Below are positions 33,727 through 43,500 of a stretch of DNA of 64,000 bases, piece after piece. The translations under genes were made by a program, and so were the position numbers. Below the pieces are notes generated by a model. That model did no database searches. It was not told the DNA's origin and saw only the letters and a list, made by a program, of their open reading frames with translations. The stretch's first letter is position 1; each line of letters starts with the position of its first letter. Source of the stretch: PSRI01 sp041484195 (lineage in GTDB: Bacteria > Bacteroidota > Bacteroidia > Chitinophagales > Chitinophagaceae); NCBI GenBank assembly GCA_041484195.1, contig JBGPHC010000019.1, positions 1 through 64,000 on the forward strand. The letters are read 5' to 3'.

Positions 33727-34953
33727 TCATTGCAAGGCCTGATCTAAATCGGCTAAAATATCCTGAATATTTTCCATGCCCACGCTCATCCTGATCAAGC
33801 CGTCTGTGATGCCATATTTTTCCCGCTGTTCTTTGGGAACGCTGTAATGGGTCATTGAAGCAGGGTGTGACAACAAGGTATCGCAGGTGCCCAAGGATAC
33901 AGTCCTCGTACACATCTTGAGTCGGTTCATAAAATTTATTCCCGACTGAAGACCTCCTTTGAGTTCAAAACTCATCATGGCGCCAGGGTGCCGCATTTGT
34001 TTCATGGCAGTATAATGGTCAGGGTGCGAAGCCAGTCCATTGTAATTAACTTTTGCTACTGCCCGCTGGGATTCTAGAAATCCTGCCACCTCCATGGCAT
34101 TATGGCAATGCCTCTCCATCCTCAATTCAAGTGTCTTCATCCCGTTAATTAGCATGAATGCATCGAAAGGATTGCTATTGCCACCTATCAACTTGTAGAT
34201 TTTGTATGCACGCCCTTTCATGAAATTGAGATCCCTACCCATGAAAATGCCACCAATGGAAGTGCCATGCCCATTGAGAAATTTGGTTGTAGAATGAACG
34301 ACAAAATCAACGCCATACCTGAATGGCTGTTGCAGATAGGGAGTAGCGAATGTGTTATCGCATGCTATCAATTTTTCATATTTCCTGGCCAGTTTGGCTA
34401 TCTCATCTATGTCCACACATTGGATCGTTGGATTCGCGGGTGTTTCCAGGTAGATTAATTTAATGGATGGATTTTTCTTCAGAGCATCTTCGGCCTTATT
34501 GAGATCCCGCAGATCCTCAATAATTCCTTCCATGTTCAAGTTTGGAAGCAGGCTATTCATGATGTCCTGCGTGCCACCGTATAAAGAATAATGAGATAGT
34601 ATTTTATCACCTGCCCTTAAATTGCTGAGCAGCATGGTTGAGATCGCAGCCATGCCGGAAGCCTGAAGGTAGCCCTTCACCTGCAGTGGTTCACCCATTT
34701 CGTCAAGGAGCCCAAAAGTCTCCATAGCCGCAATCTTGTTTTCAGCCTCAGCGGAAGTGGGATTGCCCCATCGGGAATAGATGTATCCTTTTTCCTCTCC
34801 GCTGAATCTTCTCATGCCCTGTTCGGCATCGTCGTAAACAAAAGTGGAGGTAGCGTAAATGGGCGTAAGGTGTGAATGGGCCGAATCTGTTTGATGGCCG
34901 GCATGAATGGCCAGAGAACTGAAACCACTCATTGGGATAATCTTATCTGCCAT
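33727..34953 (-). CDS. Cys/Met-metabolism PLP enzyme (trans-sulfuration family)
   Basis: Enzyme of 408 aa of the cystathionine gamma-synthase/lyase, O-acylhomoserine sulfhydrylase and methionine gamma-lyase family. Signs are TPIYATSTFVYDD and YIYSRWGNPT near the N terminus, a PLP-contacting YGGT loop, LETPANPT, DNTFATPYLQQP, and PLP Lys in VVHSTTKFLNGHG (about 222). The loop lacks the Cys typical of methionine gamma-lyase (YGCT), which favours a synthase, sulfhydrylase or cystathionine lyase role. The exact reaction is not resolved. Confidence 0.9.
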   Translation of the reverse strand: MADKIIPMSGFSSLAIHAGHQTDSAHSHLTPIYATSTFVYDDAEQGMRRFSGEEKGYIYSRWGNPTSAEAENKIAAMETFGLLDEMGEPLQVKGYLQASGMAAISTMLLSNLRAGDKILSHYSLYGGTQDIMNSLLPNLNMEGIIEDLRDLNKAEDALKKNPSIKLIYLETPANPTIQCVDIDEIAKLARKYEKLIACDNTFATPYLQQPFRYGVDFVVHSTTKFLNGHGTSIGGIFMGRDLNFMKGRAYKIYKLIGGNSNPFDAFMLINGMKTLELRMERHCHNAMEVAGFLESQRAVAKVNYNGLASHPDHYTAMKQMRHPGAMMSFELKGGLQSGINFMNRLKMCTRTVSLGTCDTLLSHPASMTHYSVPKEQREKYGITDGLIRMSVGMENIQDILADLDQALQ

Positions 34954-35036
34954 AAATTGTTGGGTTCCCTGCTACCTGTTTGAGGCAGAAGGCCTTTTTG
35001 CTTTAATTTTAGGGAATACAAATGTACTATAATATC

Positions 35037-35528
35037 ATGAAGGAGATTATCCTGCAATTTGCCGCCTATACTTCCTGGGCGAATCAAAAAATGACAGAAA
35101 GCATACTCTTGTTGAATCCTGCTCTCCATGATCAACCTGTTGCCAGTAGTTTTCCCAGCCTTTATTTGACTTTAGCTCATGTGTTGCATGCAGGAACAAT
35201 TTGGTGGCAAAGGTTTAACCCTGATGAAATTGAAATGAGATCTGCTTCGAGTTCCAAACTTTCTATGAATGAATTGGCAGATGAGATTAGGAACCTGGAC
35301 AAGAAATGGGAAGAATGGATCTCAGAGGCATCGGAAGAAGACTTGCGACGGCTTTTGCACTTTACAACTGCCCGTGGGGAATCCTTTCATCAACCCATTT
35401 ACGAATTGCTCATGCACTTATTCAACCATGCTACCTATCATCGCGGACAATTGGTTACCATCATGAGGTCTCTCGGCCTGGAAAATATACCTAAAACTGA
35501 TTTCATCATTTTTGTAAGAGGTCAGTAA
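35037..35528 (+). CDS. DinB-like four-helix protein
   Basis: Protein of 163 aa of the DinB/YfiT metal-binding superfamily: an N-terminal helix LQFAAYTSWANQKM, metal-ligand His in LAHVLHAGTIWWQR (about 46) and the C-terminal HLFNHATYHRGQLVT with two more His. Such proteins are putative thiol-dependent enzymes or damage-induced proteins of unknown substrate. An upstream ATG at 35022 adds five residues; the one at 35037 fits the family better. It diverges from the trans-sulfuration gene. Confidence 0.88.
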   Translation: MKEIILQFAAYTSWANQKMTESILLLNPALHDQPVASSFPSLYLTLAHVLHAGTIWWQRFNPDEIEMRSASSSKLSMNELADEIRNLDKKWEEWISEASEEDLRRLLHFTTARGESFHQPIYELLMHLFNHATYHRGQLVTIMRSLGLENIPKTDFIIFVRGQ

Positions 35529-35641
35529 ATACAATGACCTTAATGCAGCCACTGCACTTAAGCAGTAATGCCAGAAGATGGCCTTGATTCATAGTATTAA
35601 TTCAAACCTGGATCGCTCATATTTTCTGGTAATCCAGATTT

Positions 35642-36634
35642 TCAATAGGCCCATTTTATCAGGGTTGCGCCCCAGGTAAAGCCTCCGCCAAAAGCTGAAA
35701 GCACCAGATTGTCGCCCTTCCTGAGTTTATTCTCCCACTCCCAAAGACATAGTGGAATGGTGCCAGCGGTAGTGTTGCCGAATCGCTGAATGTTCAGCAT
35801 CACTTTATCGTATGAAAGACCCATCCGCTCGGCAGTGGCATCTATGATTCGTTTATTTGCCTGATGAGGAACCAGCCAGGCCACATCATCTGCGGTTAGG
35901 CCATTCCGTTGCATCAGTTCAAAGCTTACGTCAGCCATTCCTTTAACTGCAAATTTAAAAACCGCCTGTCCTTCCTGATAGATATAATGTTCTTTATTAG
36001 TGACCGTTTCTATGGAGGGAGGCTTAAGCGATCCTCCTGCTTTCATGTGTAAGTGCTGGCATCCTGCACCATCACTTCTCAAAATACTGTCCAGAACTCC
36101 ATTTCCTTCATTACCGGGTTCCAATAACACAGCTCCGGCACCATCGCCAAAAATGATGCATGTTGCCCGATCACTATAATCCACGATGGAACTCATTTTA
36201 TCTGCACCTACTACCACTACCTTTTTGTAGCGTCCACTTTCCACCAGGGTTGCGCCTGTTGTGAGTGCATAAAGAAAGCCGGAACAAGCCGCGGCAAGAT
36301 CAAACCCCCAGGCGTTTTTCGCTCCTAATTTGTGGCATGCCAGGTTAGCTGTTGATGGGAAGAACATATCAGGTGTAACCGTACCTACTATCAGGCAGTC
36401 GATTTCTTCAGGACCGATGCCTCTTTTTTCCAAAAGATTCTGTACGCAGGGAACCACCAGGTCTGATGTGCCCACACCCTGGCCAGTCAATATTCTTCGC
36501 TCTTCAATGCCTGTTCGGGTACGGATCCATTCGTCTTTTGTATCCACCATTTTTTCCAATGCAGCATTCGTTAGCCTGTATTCCGGAACATATCCACCAA
36601 CGGCCGTAATAGCCGCAGTTATTTTTTCGCTCAT
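35642..36634 (-). CDS. fabH: Beta-ketoacyl-ACP synthase III
   Basis: Enzyme of 330 aa that starts fatty acid synthesis by condensing an acyl-CoA with malonyl-ACP. Catalytic Cys in LAAACSGFLYAL (about 116), His in VPHQANKRI (about 257) and Asn in FGNTTAGTIPL (about 288). The N-terminal TAVGGYVPEYRLTN and WIRTRTGIEERR are typical. It lies alone and divergent from ruvA, not in a fab cluster; fabD is 4 kb away. Confidence 0.96.
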   Translation of the reverse strand: MSEKITAAITAVGGYVPEYRLTNAALEKMVDTKDEWIRTRTGIEERRILTGQGVGTSDLVVPCVQNLLEKRGIGPEEIDCLIVGTVTPDMFFPSTANLACHKLGAKNAWGFDLAAACSGFLYALTTGATLVESGRYKKVVVVGADKMSSIVDYSDRATCIIFGDGAGAVLLEPGNEGNGVLDSILRSDGAGCQHLHMKAGGSLKPPSIETVTNKEHYIYQEGQAVFKFAVKGMADVSFELMQRNGLTADDVAWLVPHQANKRIIDATAERMGLSYDKVMLNIQRFGNTTAGTIPLCLWEWENKLRKGDNLVLSAFGGGFTWGATLIKWAY

Positions 36635-36952
36635 TTTTTAGCATTGAGGTTTAAATTCGGGCACGAAATTACAATTCTCGGGATAAATCCGGATAAAGCA
36701 CCATGAATCCTGATTTCTTGCTTCCTATTGAGCCTTCAAACTTAAATTCAATCAATTTTTTCGTTGGTTTATAATGTGGAACTCATGGCCTCCAAGTATT
36801 AAATACAATTTGAAGATGGCTGGCTCATATCTGCTCCAGGCTTGGGCTTCACCGAAAACCGGTGACCATTATCTGACCTTTCTAAACAGTCAGGCTGATA
36901 ATGGGCTTATGACTCTTCATTCCAATTCTCTCCTCCTCAGGACAAGTTCCTT

Positions 36953-36960
36953 TATATTTG
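36953..36960 (+). promoter_or_regulatory. -7 element of ruvA-sprA; otherwise empty intergenic DNA
   Basis: TATATTTG is an exact TAnnTTTG match 17 nt before the ruvA ATG, with no good TTTG at the -33 position. The rest of the 343-nt gap between fabH and ruvA (36635-36977) shows no gene. The ruvA frame stays open upstream of its ATG for 68 codons, but this stretch does not look like protein. Confidence 0.5.
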
Positions 36961-36977
36961 TTTTTTTTTATCACAAA

Positions 36978-37562
36978 ATGATAGCATTCTTAACCGGCAA
37001 ATTTGTATATAAAACCCCTGCGGTTGTACATGTGGATGTAAATGGAGTGGGATACGAAGTCCAGGTAAGCCTTAACACCTATTCCAAAATAAGTGGACTG
37101 GAGGTGGGGACCTTATATACCTATCTTCAGGTGAAGGAGGATGGGCATACCCTGTATGGGTTTTTTGATACGGCAGAAAAAGCTATGTTTGTCCAGATCA
37201 TCGGCATCAATGGGGTAGGTGCAGCAACAGCCAGAATGATGTTGTCTTCCATGCATCCGGGGGATTTGGCGAAGGCCATTCTGACGGGCAATATTAAACA
37301 ACTTGAAAGCATCAAGGGTATTGGCAGGAAAACAGCCGAACGTATAGTCCTTGAATTGAAAGATAAATTGAACAAAAATTTTGGTGAAACCTCAAGTTCT
37401 GCCCTCATATACAATAGTTTGGAGCAGGATGCGTTAAATGCTCTGGTAGCTTTGGGCATAGCCCGGAACACTGCCGAAAATGCAATAAAAAAAGCATCTG
37501 CATCCGCTCCCTCCGATGAAAACCTTGAACAATTAATCAAAAAAGCCCTGCAGTTTATTTGA
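36978..37562 (+). CDS. ruvA: Holliday junction DNA helicase subunit RuvA
   Basis: Junction-binding protein of 194 aa. The N-terminal OB fold reads IAFLTGKFVYKTPAVVHVDVNGVGYEV, then two helix-hairpin-helix motifs follow (IIGINGVGAATARMML and IKGIGRKTAERIVLELKDKL, about 75-135), then the C-terminal RuvB-binding helices (DALNALVALGIARNTAENAI). The length is normal. The ATG at 36978 is chosen for the family N terminus and its position behind a -7 element. sprA follows 35 nt later, an arrangement common in this phylum. Confidence 0.96.
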   Translation: MIAFLTGKFVYKTPAVVHVDVNGVGYEVQVSLNTYSKISGLEVGTLYTYLQVKEDGHTLYGFFDTAEKAMFVQIIGINGVGAATARMMLSSMHPGDLAKAILTGNIKQLESIKGIGRKTAERIVLELKDKLNKNFGETSSSALIYNSLEQDALNALVALGIARNTAENAIKKASASAPSDENLEQLIKKALQFI

Positions 37563-37597
37563 GTTGAACTCTACCCATTAAACAAGACGGAGAAAAA

Positions 37598-40500
37598 TTG
37601 ACTTTAAAGTACCTGAAGATATCCTTCATTACAGTTTGTATTGCGGCAGGGCTACTCTTGTCCCTGCCTGCATTGGCGCTACCTCATCCGGCTCCTGGAT
37701 ACTACCAGGAAAGAGATACCGGCCTGCCTGCTAAGAAGGATACATTGAGATTCCCTATTGAAGACAGGCGTGGTGACCCATTCAGTTATCCCAAAAAGAA
37801 TGTTTTTGATCTCAAAGATCCCTCCAATATAAAGGATTCCATTATTTATGATCCCAGGGAAAAGCAATATTATATCATCGAAAAAATTGGGAACAATTAT
37901 TACCGGAAGCCAACCTATCTCACTTTTGACGAATTTTTGAGGCTACAATCTCAAAAACAGGAAAATGATTATTTCAGATCCAGAGCTAATACTATCAGCC
38001 TGCTGAACCGTTCTTTGTTACGCCCCAAATTGCAGGCAGACAGCGATCTTTTTAACCGTTTGTTTGGGAATGGCAAAGTGGATATTCGTCCACAGGGTAA
38101 CGTGACCGTAACCACTGGTTACCAGGGTCAGAATATCAAGAATCCCACCTTGCCGGAAAGGGCGCGTAAGAACGGAGGATTTGATTTTGACATGGGCGCC
38201 AATATCAACGTGATTGGAAGTGTGGGCGATAAACTTAAATTGCCCATCAGTTATAATACTACTTCAACTTTTGATTGGGAGAATCAACTCAAGCTCGAAT
38301 ATACAGGGAGGGACGATGAGATCATCAAGAAGATCGAGATGGGAAACACTTCCTTCGCATCCAAAGGCAGCCTGATTCCCGGCGCTCAATCCCTGTTTGG
38401 AATAAAGACGCAATTGCAATTTGGGGAATTGTATGTCACCAGTGTATTCGCCACGCAAAAATCCCAGCGTCAATCCAAAGCATTGCAGGGTGGTGCATCC
38501 ACCTCACAGATTTCTGTGAGGGCGGATGACTATGACGAAAATCGCAATTTCCTCCTGGCTCAATACTTTCGCGATCACTACAACAGCGCCATGAAGAATC
38601 TTCCTGTGGTCACTTCGCAGGTACAAGTTTTAAGGATGGAAGTATGGGTCACCAACAGAACCGGCGCCACAGTTGATACCAGGGATATTGTTGGACTAAT
38701 GGACCTGGGAGAGAATACGCCTTATGGACCCTGGATTGGAACTGGTAGCAATTTGTCCAGTAATAACGCTAATAACCTTTATTCAACCATTCTCGGAAAT
38801 CCAGCTTCCCGTGAACCCGCTTCAGCGGTAAGCACTCTGGTTGGCATGGGTCTTCGACAGGTCCAGGATTTTGAAAAGACCTATGCGCGCAAACTGGATT
38901 CTTCTCAATATACCTACAATAAGCAGGTGGGATATCTATCCCTGAGGGCTCCATTGCAGTCCGATGAAGTGCTGGCGGTTGCATTCCAATACACGTACAA
39001 TGGCAGGGTTTACCAGGTGGGCGAATTTTCACAGGATGTCCCGGTAGATTCGAGTTCAGGAGTGCAAAAAGTCTTGTTCCTGAAATTATTGAAAGCGACG
39101 TCTGCCAGGACCAATCTGCCGATCTGGAAATTGATGATGAAGAATATTTACACGCTGAAGAGTGATAACGGCGATTATCTCACTTCCCTTGATCCGGTGG
39201 GATTTCAATTGAATGTGATGTATGAGGAACCGGGAGGCGGAGTGAAAAGGTACCTTCCTGAAGGGAACCAGGCCGGCGTTCCATTGTTAACGCTTTTGAA
39301 TTTGGACAGGCTGAATAACCAGGCAGACCCGCAGCCGGACGGAGTATTTGACTACCTGGAAGGATTTACTGTAGTCTCCAATCAGGCCCAGATCATATTC
39401 CCCGTATTGGAGCCATTTGGAAGGGACCTTGAATTCGCATTCAATGATCCCACATTGCGTCAGAAATATATTTATTATCCACTCTATGATACCATTAAGG
39501 CTATCGCGCAAACCTATGCGAACCTGGACCGCTTTGTAATGAAGGGCGTCGCTAAATCGACCGGAGTGCAATCGGAGATATCACTCAACGCATTCAATAT
39601 ACCCCAGGGCTCTGTAACGGTCACGGGTGGTGGCAGAACTTTGCAGGAGAATGTGGACTACGTGATTGATTACAATCTGGGAACACTGAAAATCATCAAC
39701 CAGGCAATATTGAATTCCGGGATTCCAGTGAATGTGCAGTTTGAAAACCAGGCTACTTACGGTTTGCAACAACGAAATTACCTGGGATTGCGAATGGATT
39801 ACCTGGCCAATAAGCACCTTTCGCTGGGTGCCACGGCCGTGAGGCTGAGTGAAAGACCCTATTTCACCAAAATGAATTATGGCGAGGATCCGATAAGAAA
39901 TACTATGCTGGGCGCTGATTTCAGCTACCACAATGAGATCCCCCGACTGAACAGGCTCCTGGATAAATTGCCATTCTATACGCCGCAGGGAACATCCAGC
40001 ATTACGGCATTTGGAGAAGCTGCCAAGATGGATCCTGGTCATCCTCCCCAAATAGGAAAGGGCAGGAATGGGCTGATCTATATCGATGATTTTGAAGGTA
40101 GCAAGGCCAGCATTGACCTACGCTTTCCACTGATCAGTTGGGCACTGGCGAGCACACCTTCCGGAGCAACAGACAAACTTGGGAATCTGCTTTTCCCGGA
40201 AGCGGATCTTTACAACGACCTGAGTTATGGAATGAATCGCGCAAAACTGGCCTGGTACAATATTGAACCCGTCCTGCAGGAAAAGAAAAATTCGAGTAAC
40301 CCTTTGCGTAATAACCTGGCAGAATTGTCCGACCCAAGAGTCAGGGCCGTATCCAATGCGGAAATTTTCCCGGAAAGGACGCCCGATTTCGGTCAGAATC
40401 AATTAGTGACATTCGACCTCGCCTATTATCCTACGGATAAGGGGCCCTATAATTACAGTGTCAATAATGTTGATGCCAATGGTAAGTTGTTAAATCCAAA

Positions 40501-43500
40501 AACGAGATGGGGAGGCCTGATGAGGGCGATTGACCAGACTGATTTTGAAACCAGCAATATTGAATTCATTGAATTCTGGCTATTGGATCCATTCATAAAG
40601 AATACTGACCCGGCTGGTGGAGAACTGTATTTTAATCTGGGCAATGTGTCGGAAGATATTTTGAAGGATTCCAGAAGGTTCTATGAAAACGGATTGCCCA
40701 CACCTAAGATTCCGGCTCAAACGGACACTTCGATATGGGGGAAGGCGCCCAGGAATCCCACACAGGTGACCCAGGCCTTCAGCAACGACCCGGCGGATCG
40801 TCCTTTCCAGGATGTGGGATTAGACGGTGAAAACGACGATAGTGAAAGAGTGTCCAGAGCTCAATATCTCAATGACCTGCAGTCCACTTTCGGAGCGGGC
40901 TCAAAGGCTTACCAGGATGCAGAAGAGGATCCTTCGGCCGATAATTTCCGTTACTATCGCGATCCCGCATACGACGATCAGGGAACCGGCATATTGGGCC
41001 GGTATAAGAATTTTAACAGCCCCCAGGGTAATTCGCCGGTTTCGTCAGCAAATTCCCAATTTTCTTCTGCCGCAACTCTGTATCCCGACGCGGAAGATCT
41101 GAATCATGACAATACACTCAATGAGAATGAAGAATATTTCCAATACCGCGTTGAAATAAAGCCTTCCGCGGATCCGGAAATGCAAATCGGACAGAATTTC
41201 ATAGTGGATAGAAAAGTAGTGGGTGTTCAATTGGCCGATGGCTCAAAGGAAAACCAAACATGGTACCAGTTTCGTATCCCCATAAATGAATATGATAAGA
41301 AAGTCGGCAATATTCCTGATTTCAAATCCATTCGATTTATCCGCATGTTTCTTACCGGATTCCAGGATTCAACAGTGATGCGCTTTGCAAAGCTCGACCT
41401 GGTGCGGAATCAATGGAGGCGCTTTACCTACGACCTGGACACGGCGGGACAATACAAACCCATTGATGTAAACGGCCCCACCAGTTTTAATGTGAGCGCG
41501 GTAAATATTGAAGAGAATGACAAGCGCCAACCCATTCCATATATTATTCCACCCGGTATTGAAAGGGTACAATCGCTGAGCAATGGCGGGATCAACATCC
41601 TCCAAAATGAACAATCCATGAGTCTGCAGATCTGTAATCTGCCGGACGGTGAAGCAAGGAGCGTATTTAAGACATTTAATCTCGACCTGAGACAGTACCG
41701 CAGATTATTGATGTTTCTGCATGCCGAAAGCGTTGCCGGGCAGCCTCCGGTGGATGGGAAAATTGACGCGGTGATCAGAATCGGGAATGATTTTATCAGT
41801 AATTTCTATGAAATCAGAATCCCTATAAAGGTGACGCCACTTGGTCTGGGTATTTATGCCGACACTACGGTGTGGCCGGCACAAAATAATCTCGATTTTG
41901 ACCTGGGTACCCTGGAACAGGTGAAGGCCGAAAGAAATCTTCAATTATTCAATCCTAATAATATCTATCATAAAGTGGTGGATGGCAGAACCTATTCCGT
42001 CATTGGGAATCCAAACCTGGGAGAAGTGAAAGGAATATTGATAGGAGTGGAAAACCCTAAGGACCTTACGGCCGCACCAGTATGTTCGGAGGTTTGGATT
42101 GACGAATTGAGGCTTGCTGAGCTGGATGAAAAGGGAGGATGGGCCTCATTGGGCAGAATGGATCTCAACCTGGCCGACCTGGGGAATCTCACCATATCCG
42201 CCAACACACATTCTGTAGGTTTTGGAACACTGGAACAGGGCGTCAATGAAAGAGCCAAGGATAATTTCGTGCAGATTGATGCGGCCACAAATTTGCAATT
42301 GGGTAAACTCCTGCCGAAAAGTCTGGGCCTGGAGATTCCATTCTACGCCAGTTATTCGCAAACTACCAGCACACCGGAATTTGACCCTTATGACCAGGAC
42401 ATTAAATTGACGGACAAAATCAAGACGGCCACCAATACCAAGGAGAAGGACTCCATCAGGACCAGCGCTATTGACATCACCACCATCAAGACCATCAATT
42501 TCACCAATGTGCGAAAGACCCAACCTGCAGGCAAGAAGCAGAGGATATGGAGTATTTCCAATTTTGACCTGAGCTATTCCTATACTTCCATTCAGCAGCA
42601 CAACCCCCTGATTGAAAACAACGAGATTAAAAAATACAGGGGTGGCGTGGGATATAACTATATAGGACAGGCGAAACCCTGGGAACCTTTCAGGAAATTG
42701 ATAAAGGCCAAGACGCGATGGCTCGACCTGATCAAGGATTTTAATATCAACTTTACACCCTCTCTTATCGGCGTAAGATGGGATGTTAACAGGCAATTTG
42801 GCGCCCTGCGGCCGAGAGAGGTTTATGTTCCTGGAACATTGCCGGACACTTTCAAAATACCCGAGACCTACGATAAGTTCTTCACATTCGACAGGCGTTA
42901 CAGCTACAGGTGGGATTTGAGCAGGTCCTTCAATTTTGATTTTGAGGCCGTCAATAATTCCCGTATGGATGAGCCCGCCGGAAGGTTGGATTCGAAGGCC
43001 AAGAAAGATACCGTCAGGAATAATTTCCTAAAGGGTGGCCGAAATGTGCTGTATAACCAACGTGCGGATTTTACCTACAATCTGCCAACTGCTAAATTCC
43101 CGTTACTCGATTGGACCACGGCATCATTGACGTATAAGACTACCTATAGCTGGATAGGAGCCTCCCGTTTGGCCATCAGCCTTGGAAATGCTATTCAGAA
43201 CAGCAACGCAAAAGCAGCAACCGTTGCTCTTGATTTAAACCGTCTGTACAGCAAATTCAGAATATTGCGCGCAATAGATCAGCGCGGCGCTCCCGGGGTT
43301 ACCCAGCTACCCAAAGTGATTCCGCCTTTGCCCGGCGATCCCCGCGCGAAAACGGATACCACGAAAAATAAAAATCAAAAACCAAAAAAAGATCCGAATA
43401 AATTACCTGTACTGAACGGGTTTACTAAAACTATAGGAAAAATATTGACATCTTTAAAACAAGTCACTTTTAACTATAGTGACGGTGCTACCACTTTTCT

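Noticed and set aside
36774..36977. N-terminal extension of ruvA
   Set aside because: RuvA proteins begin at the equivalent of 36978, and a -7 promoter element lies inside the extension.
42146..42796. 216-codon frame opposite sprA
   Set aside because: It is a shadow of the strongly coding sprA sequence; no start signal or recognisable domain.
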